Origin: Vitellaria paradoxa
Taxonomy: Eukaryota > Streptophyta > Magnoliopsida > Ericales > Sapotaceae
Assembly: GCA_019916065.1 (NCBI GenBank)
Contig: CM034237.1
Location: 44,351,084-44,415,083 of the forward strand
Reading direction: 5' to 3'
DNA length: 64,000 nucleotides
Shown: one piece after another, positions 56,090 to 64,000 of the stretch
Numbering within the stretch: position 1 is the stretch's first letter
Layout of the letters: every line of letters starts with the position of its first letter
The notes under the pieces: model-generated
The model's input: the letters and a program-made list of their open reading frames with translations, nothing else
The model's database searches: none
Told to the model about the DNA's origin: nothing
Program-made: the position numbers and the translations under genes

Positions 56090-57606
56090 ACGTATCTACA
56101 CGTGGCCACCTGAGGCTTTGCCTCCCTTGAATAAGCTAGCCTATAATCAATAGCCTTGGTGGGCAAGGCATAACCAACCCACAACATGCCTTTTCCAATT
56201 GCATGTTTGTTTTAGTTATGCTTATTTTATTCTTCTTGGACCAAGTTTGGCTCAGCTCAAAGAAACTTTGGGTTTGACAACTGGGTCAAGGACCCAGCCA
56301 TTCTTTCCTCTTTTTTTCTTTTCTTTTTCTTTTTTTTTTTTTTTTCTTGGTTGCTTCTAGAATGAGCAGAAGAGAGAAAGTGAGAGCTGGAGGCTAGGAA
56401 TAGTCGAACCCTAGTATTTCCGGTGTCATAATCATCGTGGTGGTATCGAATCATGATAATTCCACCTAAGGTCAGAGATATAGAAGAAAGAAATTTTGAA
56501 ACTTTGGGGTTTCTTCATTTTTTTCTTCCTCTCTCCTTCAGATTTGAGGTAGGTAAGACTTATATTTGTATTCTAAACATTGTTAGAAAGATTTTGATTT
56601 GTTATAGTCTTGATTTGGATGAATATTTAAGAATTTGGGTTGATATATACATGTATATATGAATGTGTGGTGCTATTTATATTAATTCCTGCTTAAACTA
56701 AACAGATGCTTAACTAAAAGTGTAACACAGTTCCCCATTTGTGTTTATACCCTACTTAAGGAAAGCAGATGCTTAACTAGGGATGTAATATAGTTTCCTA
56801 GCAGAAAGGACAAGGAGCGTAACACGGTTCCCTTTAGTCTTACATCGAAGAGGGTGTAACACGGTTCCTCACCTGTAATTATATATATTGAGATTATCGT
56901 TCGCCGCAAACATTAAATGGTATAATTGGTGACCCTACGTGCTTTGTTAAACGTCACCTGTCCCAGGATCAGGTTAAGGATAAATGGAGACTAGAGTATG
57001 CAATGACATTGCATTCCATCACATCCTATTTCATGAGATTACATTTAAATTCTTTTATATTAAGATGTTGATATAACGTGGCTGTGACATTAATTGATGA
57101 GATGTATGGTTTATTCAGTTAATCATGAGTTTGGTTATGGATTAAGAGATATAAATTAGGAAGTACGGTGACCCCATTCCCGATACATAGACAGCTTAGG
57201 CTTAAGTAGTCTAAGTTTGGTCTCAACTATAGATAATAATATTTGAGTTTATTTTTTTTAATTGAGAATTGAATTATTAATATTAGGAATTGTGTTACTT
57301 GGAGTGTAGACATGTTTTTTACAATTATAAATCATGAATTTTAAGATATAAACACGATTACAATATATGTTCTAATCATGCAGACTTTAGATGCTGTCAT
57401 TAGAGATGGCGTTAAAGTGGATTGTATTATTATTTAATCGATGGTAATGTAATCAGATATTAATTTATATGGAAATAAGGGATAATTTTAGATACATCAA
57501 TGATTTTATTTTATTGTGAATTGACTTTAGATCGGATTTTATTTATTTTGTCTAGTTTTCACATTCTCATGCTGTCCATTCTAAACTATGAGTTTCAGGG
57601 CGTGAC
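56090..57606 (+). repeat. Possible solo or partial Ty3/gypsy-type LTR
   Basis: The stretch ends ttcagggcgtgaca at 57606, the form in which many plant gypsy LTRs end, but no primer-binding site follows. It contains four spaced gtaaca.ggttcc-type repeats at 56722-56870. The left border and target duplication could not be fixed. It interrupts the hAT relic. Confidence 0.3.
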
Positions 57607-58305
57607 AATCTTTACATTATCAGTGTTTATTGTAGCATTTGAACAAAGCATTTAACATAAATAGACACATTGTTAGTGAACACTTCGACTAACACTTCAA
57701 ACAACAGAGACGCTAGTGTATTTACAAGATTATAACTTGCCCCCAAAAAAAAAAAAAAAAGACAAGAAGAAACCGATAAAAAAATAGAAAATTAATCTTA
57801 ATTTAGAAGTAATGTATTTGGGAAAAGTAGAATAGCATAGTAGCGTTGATTGATGTATACATAGAATAATATTAGTAAATGATAGTCAGACTTATACCTA
57901 GTTGTAATGTATAAAACCTAAAGTGATGTACTTTATTATTTATCTATAATTCTACAATTGGAAATTTGCAATTAGTTTTATTTGATAATTTTTAATTAAA
58001 ATTTTGTATTTGTAATTTGAATTCAATGTTAATTATGTAATTTTTTTAATAAAATTTATAAGTTTTCAAGGTGTTTTTATTAGTTTTTATTTGTATTTAT
58101 AAATTTTATAAAAATTATAAAATATTAAAAATAATATAAAAAGAAGCTAAGACAGGTCAATAGCGATTTTTTTTTTTTCAATCCTCACTAAAGGATCGGA
58201 CCTGACCCGACCTGACTTAACCCAGAGGGGAGCCTGGTTGACCCACTACCAAGTTAAAGTCGATTTATGGGGTGCGTCAAACCCGACTCGATCTATTTAC
58301 ATCAC

Positions 58306-60121
58306 TAAATCTATTGGTAGTATTGTCACTCTTACAAATAAGGGTGGACATGACCCAGCGTGGCGGGTTCAGCTCTTAAAATGGGCATGTTTGAATCTTA
58401 AGTTCATTCACTTAAAATTGTGTATTTGGAAATATATTTTAAATATTATTTTTTAGATAAATATAATTTTAAAATTATAAAAATATATAATTTAGTACTA
58501 AAATAAATATTTTTTATAAAAATATAAATAAGATAATATATAAATACATAAAATATTAAAAAATATATTCATTTTAATTAATTTGAACGGATACCAACTT
58601 TTACAAATTCAATCCTACTATTAAGTTAAACAAGCTAAAAACCTTTTCCAACCCTCTCTTCCAAAAAAAAAAAAGAAAACTTCAAATAAAAAAAAAAAAT
58701 TGATTGAGAGAGATTCATTCCCCAGGCCAAACTTCTAGGGAGTAAATCTCTCTTGATTTGTGCCACACACGCCGATTTCTCATCATGTGTATCGGTAAAT
58801 CGCGAACTCGTACAGTGACGGGGAATCGAATTCGCACCCAAAAATTAGATACAGTTCGTCTAGTCAAGGAGACCCCGTCTTACTACTAATTTTACTGCAC
58901 TTTACACCTTGGACTAACCCCAATAATTATTAAGGAGGGGATTTAAACTTCGAAACTTAAGGTAATAAATCCGTAACTCTTACACCAAAACTAACTCACC
59001 TAACCCATCAGAGTTAAACCGTCTAGAACAATGTCCATGCTACTTTTACTTAAACGATGTGGGCTCCGGGCTATGTTTTGGGGAAGCCTTTTAGGCCCTT
59101 CTATAAGGCTGACAGGAATCACCCTCCGCCCCCACAGGAGCTGAAACCATTCATTTTTTTTTTTTTTGAACCTTTTAATTAAAAAATAAAAAAATCCTAC
59201 CAGATCAACAGGGTGGCAATTCTATAAATAATCTCTAACCGTATGAATTTTTGTTTAAAAATAATTGACTTTCACACATTCACAGCCTTCTCATAAAATT
59301 TTTGGTTATAAGTACCTTTAGAGTGATAAAAAAAGTAAAAATTTTTTTATAATTTTTATACTGATGATACTACATGTTATTCTTAAAAATTTGTAAAAAT
59401 TAAGAAAATTAGATATTAAAAAAGTTAGAAAAACTAAAAAAAATTAAAAAGAATAGAAGAAAGTTGATAAAAATTAATAAAAATTAAAAAATAAAAATAT
59501 TTTTGTGAAAAAATTAAAATATGAAAAATAAGTAGAGAAAATTGAAGCTCCCAACACCCCATAGGGGCCTTGATTTATGAAGACTATTAAATTATTCTAT
59601 TTTTTATTTTTCAAATTCATTGCATTTAATATCTCTCTAATTTAATATTATATATCTATTTAATAAAGAAGTTCAAAATTTTAAATTTCAAATATTTTTA
59701 ATCAATAAATTTATTCAATGACCAAAATTATTTTTTAATTTTTTGTTATTTGTCCAATTATTTCACATCTACATAATAAAAAATCTGAACAATTTAAATT
59801 TAAGATACTTTCAACTATTAAATTTATTGAATGATCAAGATTATTTTTTTTATTTATCAATCGATCATTTTGCATAAAATCACACTATTCAACTTTTCAT
59901 ATATTTTTTGAATATTTGTTTATAAAATATTTTAAATCAATTTTTTAAAAACATAATAATATTTATAATTTATAATAAAATTTTTCATATTTATTAAACA
60001 TTGGATACCTTAATTTCTTTCCATTAGTAATTTTTATTTTTACAAATTATTTTTATATTCTTTCCCGTATTTATTTTATAAATTTACATTTAAATTTTAT
60101 TTAGTGTGCTTTTAAACACGG
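58306..60121. other. Intergenic DNA, no gene seen
   Basis: Mostly AT-rich. A GC-richer patch at 58700-58900 resembles a tRNA-derived SINE on the minus strand (B-box-like ttcgattcccc at about 58821-58832, A-box-like tagacgaactg at 58852-58863), but the spacing is short and no target duplication was found. The patch at 58900-59160 is unassigned. Confidence 0.4.
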
Positions 60122-60124
60122 TAA

Positions 60125-60492
60125 GGGTGAGTTTAGATCTGAAAAAAGCTACCAATTTTTTTGGTAGCTTTTTTTTTTTTTGGACTTACATGATTTTTTT
60201 TTATCAAAATTTAATTTTTTTTAAAAATTGTAATTTTTAAATGTGTTAAACCACATTTATAAAAAAATTAAAAAATTCACATCAATGTAAAAGCCCAAAA
60301 AAAAAAAAAAAAACCAACTTTATTAGCCAAATGGATGATTTATCCATTTTTACGGAAACGAACAAGAATTTTTTAATTCTTATTTTTTATGCTAAGTGAT
60401 TTTGCAGCTTGTAAAAAAAAAAATCAAATATTAGTTAAAAAAAATCATACAAGACGGAAAAAAAAATAGCCTTTTTAAATCCAAACTCACCC
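60125..60492. mobile_element. Tourist-type MITE with TAA target duplication
   Basis: 368 bp. Ends gggtgagtttagatct and, inverted, gggtgagtttggattt continue matching for about 25 bp. A perfect TAA lies on both sides (60122-60124 and 60493-60495). This is the pattern of PIF/Harbinger-derived MITEs. It lies about 310 bp past the GASA stop codon. Confidence 0.82.
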
Positions 60493-60804
60493 TAATTCCT
60501 AATATAGACAAGAGAGCGATGCATGAAGTGGCATCATCGTCATAACAACATGAACACCACGGTAGGACTACAACCATTACCGTCGATACAATTCTGAACA
60601 TGGAACACTAACAAAAAGGAGCACAGACATACATATATATATTTTATATATATATATATATATATGAATAGTACAGCTAGCCATGCCATGCACATATATT
60701 TAGAAGGAATATATATATATATATATATATTACATGTTTAGCAGAATAGAAGGGAATTGATCTGAGGAAGAAGTGGGTTTAGGAATCCGGGGGGTGGATT
60801 ATTT

Positions 60805-61603
60805 TTAAGGGCACTTGGTCTTGTTCCCGTGAGTGGTCATGTCCGTGTAGCACTTGCCACACACTTCTCTGTTCCCTGAAGTGCCCGGAGGCACACACTT
60901 GCACCTCACGCAGCAGGTCCCACACGCCCTTGTGCAGACGTTTGGCCTCGAGTGCAGACTACACCTCACCTTGCATAGCCCTCCACAGTCTGCGCCATCC
61001 CCAACAAACCCAAAATATTAATTACCCAAACCAAGTACACACACACCCAAAAACCCTATAAAGATGCCCAAATAAATAAATGAACTAACACCCATCCACA
61101 ATCACTGACTTCCTAAACAGAAGATCAAGCCCAAAATCAAATCAACAAATACACAGAGAGAGAGAGAGAGTGAGAGTACCCAGGTACTGGAAAAGTCTCC
61201 TGTTTGCTCCTTTCACCACCTGAAACAAAAGTATAAGTTAATATGTAGCACAGAATATATGTTACAGCATATAATAATGATAAATATAGGAAACGCTAGC
61301 TAGTGATGGTGTTAAATATATGTAGTGTGTTGAGGATGGTGACGGTGATGAAAATAACCTGGGTTTGGTGTTCTTCAATGTCGGCATCAGATGAAACCTG
61401 CAGCCACATCAAGTTAACACAAGGATCATTGTTATCTACAAATTAAGCTGTATATATTTTAATTTGAACAAGTGGTTTTAAGAATGTAATAAGAAGAAGA
61501 AGAAGAAGAAGAAGAAGAAAGTAGTATTCTCTCGTCTCTTCTACTCCACCTGGGCAACAAAGAACAAGACCGCGACTAGAAGAATGAGCCAGCGTGACAC
61601 CAT
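60805..61603 (-). CDS. GASA: GASA/Snakin gibberellin-regulated cysteine-rich peptide
   Basis: Four exons on the minus strand: 61603-61550, 61397-61359, 61219-61180 and 60989-60805, all GT-AG, totalling 318 nt and 105 aa. Residues 1-18 (MVSRWLILLVAVLFFVAQ) form a hydrophobic signal peptide. A short polar stretch (VSSDADIEEHQTQ) and VVKGANRRLFQYL lead into the GASA domain, which has all 12 cysteines: CGGLCKVRC, SLHSRPNVC, TRACGTCC, VRCKC, VPPGTSGNREVC, GKC and the terminal TKCP. It would be secreted, with six disulfides. Family members respond to gibberellin and act in growth, redox and defence; which applies here is not visible. Introns 1 and 3 contain (GAA)n and (GA)n microsatellites. The TATA box is at 61686-61693. 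The frame is complete only when the small exons are spliced, so ORF scans miss it. Confidence 0.93.
61494..61519. repeat. (GAA)n microsatellite in GASA intron 1
   Basis: About eight aga/gaa units in the first intron, about 30 bases below the exon 1 donor. A (GA)n run at 61155-61170 lies in intron 3. Confidence 0.85.
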
Positions 61604-61685
61604 GTTTGCTTTCACCACTTCTCTGCGTGAAGTTGGGATTCTAGGACCGTAGGATTATAAGGTGAAGGGCCTGTCCTTTGCTTGC

Positions 61686-61694
61686 AATTTATAG
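61686..61694 (-). promoter_or_regulatory. TATA box of the GASA gene
   Basis: The minus strand reads CTATAAATT, about 85 nt before the ATG at 61603. The spacing suits a transcript with a leader of about 50 nt. Confidence 0.65.
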
Positions 61695-61699
61695 CTCCT

Positions 61700-63515
61700 T
61701 CATCTAAAGCATGATCACAAAATTGCCCTTGCTCTTGTGTCCTTTCATCACTGAGTTCGTACACTTGTTTAAGTTCATACTTAAAATATATATATAAACA
61801 ATGAGGATTAATATATGGAACACAATAAAAATGCTATTTTACTAAAAAGGTTTCACCAAAGAATATTATCATGACGAAATTTTATAGATGAACTATGTTT
61901 TATTAAAATTTTTGTTCAGATAATTGAACCATGCTTAAATTACGCACATTATTATAATAATATTTTATAATAATACTTCTAGTTATATTTAAGATGTTAA
62001 TATTTACGTTCCTTTATTTGTTTTTCTTGCTACACAATAATTTTAATTTACTAAATGAAAAAAGAAAAATATGGGTGGAAGGAAGATAATGAAATAATAT
62101 AAATATTCTCACCTTTAGTTTTGTCTAAAACAATACAAGTAATTTTGACGGCATAATTAATATTTCAAATATTAGATAAATGTATGATTTTCTTTTTTTT
62201 ATGATTTACACATGATATTCATGTTGATTTTATAGCATAGGGTAAAGAAAAATATCTTGAATGGATGGATGAACTCTTTAAATTTTCTTGATATACAGCG
62301 GAAACACCTTGTTATCAGCGATTCAGCCTTCCAGAACTATTCTCAAATTATCTTTCTAGATAGATGTGTATGGTCACTCTTTTCAGATCTCTCGGCTCAT
62401 TAATATATATAAAAAATATTATACAAAGAAATATAGAATTTGTATCCAAGAAGATCTCTAACTCTAGAGATTATCTCTTATCTACTGTCTCATATATCTT
62501 ATCTATATATATTATTCTAATATATATTTAGAAGATATGGTATCTTAATAAAATCTTCTAACCATATCATCTTATCTAAATATATATTAATTATCTATAA
62601 TTTATTTCATAAATAAATTATAAACAATTAGCCAACTGGACCTGGCCCATCAAGATAAAATTAAGCTAGCTTGGGGACTGAAGGCCCATGGATTCCTAGC
62701 TCTAACTTAAAAGGTATTTGGACCTTGTCATCTCATGACAACCCATTATCTTTTAAATTAACCTAGGGCTATTTCACTATAAGCCCTGAGCTGCACTCTA
62801 GTAGTCCATGTTGAAATTTATTTAATTAAAATAACTTTTAATAAAATGAATTTTGGTCTTAGACCGATAATATCCACTTAATTAACCATCCATTATAAGC
62901 TCGTAATTAAGTTAGGCTAAATGTCGAGCCCCTTAATTACATGTTTAACCCTAAGTCTCTATTTATCTATATTTTGATCATTCTCAATATTTTCATATTT
63001 GTAAACAATTTACAAATAAATATTGTTATTCAATAAATAATTTATTGAATAAACTGCGGTCACAGATTTAATGATCAAAAGATAAATAGCTTAGGTGAGC
63101 ATACCAAAATAGATTCTATCTTGTAAGTATATGTTCCCACAATTCATGAAATTAAATCTCTAAGTTATTAAGATTTTGACCATTTATAAGATCTCACTCC
63201 GTGATAAATCAGATAGACTTAATTTACAAACTCAGGATTAAGGTTTATTAAGTTTATTAAAGTTTATGTAAATTATAATTAAAGACATTTATTAACCAAA
63301 TCAGAATTTACAACAGTCCTTTCAAAATATATATCACATATACATACTAACTTTTCAACTCAAAGTCACCATTTTAGTAATCAAGATAAATCACCTAATT
63401 AAGAAGTAGAAAAGTTACAGTTTTAACATAATGAAATGCCCGTTTCATTAATAGCTGTGAATTTACTTAAATTTATAAAACTTGTGATTTAAATCTTTCT
63501 GTATTGGCATCTTAT
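61700..63515. other. Intergenic DNA, partly repeat-like
   Basis: No gene. The segment at about 62250-63480 has the composition of a retrotransposon LTR or leader on the minus strand (for example the palindromic ggtcttagacc at 62851), but I could not define ends, primer site or coding remains, so I leave it unclassified. Confidence 0.4.
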
Positions 63516-64000
63516 CACTACTACAATAATTGATGAAGATCACACTAGGAAATTCATAAAGATCACGGTTTTAGAAAAAGAGTGATAAAGATTTGTGAGT
63601 TAAAATTTTTATCTCAGTCTAATTAAAAACTGAGATTAAAAAGTTACTTTTAATACCTTTTATCTCACTTTTGTTAAAATTGTGATTGTATTTAAAACGA
63701 GATAAAAGATAAGTGAAAACCATCTTTAGAAAAAACTGAGATAAAAGATCAGTGGAAACCATCTCTAAAAAAAACTGAGATAAAAGATCAATGAAAACAT
63801 TTCTAGAAAAAATTGAGATCAAAAAGTGAAAAAAATTATATCTTAAAAAAAGCGAGATAATTAAAAGAATGAGAGATAATATTGTTATTTTTTTTCTATA
63901 TCTCTCTCAAAAAACTTTATTTATCACTTTATATAATTTAAATTAGATTTCATAAATTTTATTATAACATTTAGTTATTGATTTTAATTAATTGAATATG
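63516..64000 (+). mobile_element. CACTA (En/Spm) transposon terminus, continues past the window
   Basis: Begins CACTACTACAATAA, the typical terminus of plant CACTA elements. Inside are subterminal repeats: a block gagataaaagat.a.tg.aaacc is repeated about three times with a period of roughly 39 bases at 63699-63820, and further ctgaga/ctcag motifs occur in both orientations at 63610-63660 and 63825-63860. Such arrays bind the transposase in En/Spm. The other end and any transposase lie outside. Confidence 0.65.

Larger units (their letters stand above)
53857..58305 (+). mobile_element. Degenerate hAT transposon relic
   Basis: Bounded by gtgatgtaaat (53857-53867) and its inverse atttacatcac (58295-58305), each followed inward by GC-rich gggtc/cccgac subterminal motifs, a pattern common in plant hAT elements. 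Inside are a promoter-like region with a TATAAATA box near 55149 and remnants of a BED-finger transposase (55438-55960). I could not find a convincing 8-bp target duplication, and the catalytic core is missing. The segment 56090-57606 may be a later LTR insertion. The outer limits are therefore tentative. Confidence 0.5.

Noticed and set aside
63699..63820. CRISPR-like array
   Set aside because: Repeats are imperfect, without unique spacers, and lie next to a CACTA terminus in a plant genome.

Overview
The window reads as nuclear DNA of a eudicot plant. It is strongly AT-rich, its genes are split by GT-AG introns, and the spaces between them are packed with plant transposable elements (Tourist-like and hAT-like MITEs, SINEs, a LINE, a Tekay-type Ty3/gypsy element, a hAT relic, a CACTA end) and endogenous caulimovirids. 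I cannot name the species. I saw no rRNA, tRNA or CRISPR array.

Three host genes look intact. (1) 5324-10195 (+): a three-exon organellar DCC/DUF393 protein of 245 aa, whose second intron carries a LINE fragment with a small transposon inside it. (2) 41737-43522 (-): a two-exon UGT74-type glucosyltransferase of 451 aa. (3) 60805-61603 (-): a four-exon GASA/Snakin peptide of 105 aa. A FAR1-related (FRS) gene at about 48440-51020 (+) is dead and broken up by a SINE and three MITE-like insertions. A few codons at the extreme left edge may be the end of another gene.

The centre (about 15.0-40.1 kb) is a nest of retroelements. A decayed caulimovirid fragment lies on the + strand at 15018-17725. 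A Ty3/gypsy element of the Tekay (Del) chromovirus type lies on the - strand at 18734-40112. It has a 77-bp remnant of its 5' LTR, a primer-binding site, gag-pro-RT-RH-IN-chromodomain remains with many stops and frameshifts, a polypurine tract and a 3' LTR of about 2.3 kb. That 3' LTR is split at a TA-rich microsatellite by 14.3 kb of a second caulimovirid on the - strand (20232-34500), arranged as a head-to-tail tandem of nearly two genomes with a unit of about 7.63 kb. Each unit has an MP-CP-protease-RT-RNase H polyprotein frame (ORF1), an overlapping downstream ORF2 of 479 aa, and an intergenic region with TATA box and poly(A) signal. The layout and TA-rich integration site fit the florendoviruses. 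The copies are nearly identical, but each ORF1 is damaged differently: a 606-bp deletion with templated filler in one; a lost 5' end and a 1-nt deletion in the other.

The rest is AT-rich intergenic DNA with further elements: MITEs around 2.5, 10.4, 13, 14.4, 44.8, 46.2-47.0, 53 and 60.1 kb; a SINE with an 11-bp target duplication upstream of the UGT gene; a large imperfect inverted repeat at 51.8-52.7 kb; a hAT relic with a recognisable BED finger at 53.9-58.3 kb; and a CACTA terminus running off the right edge.
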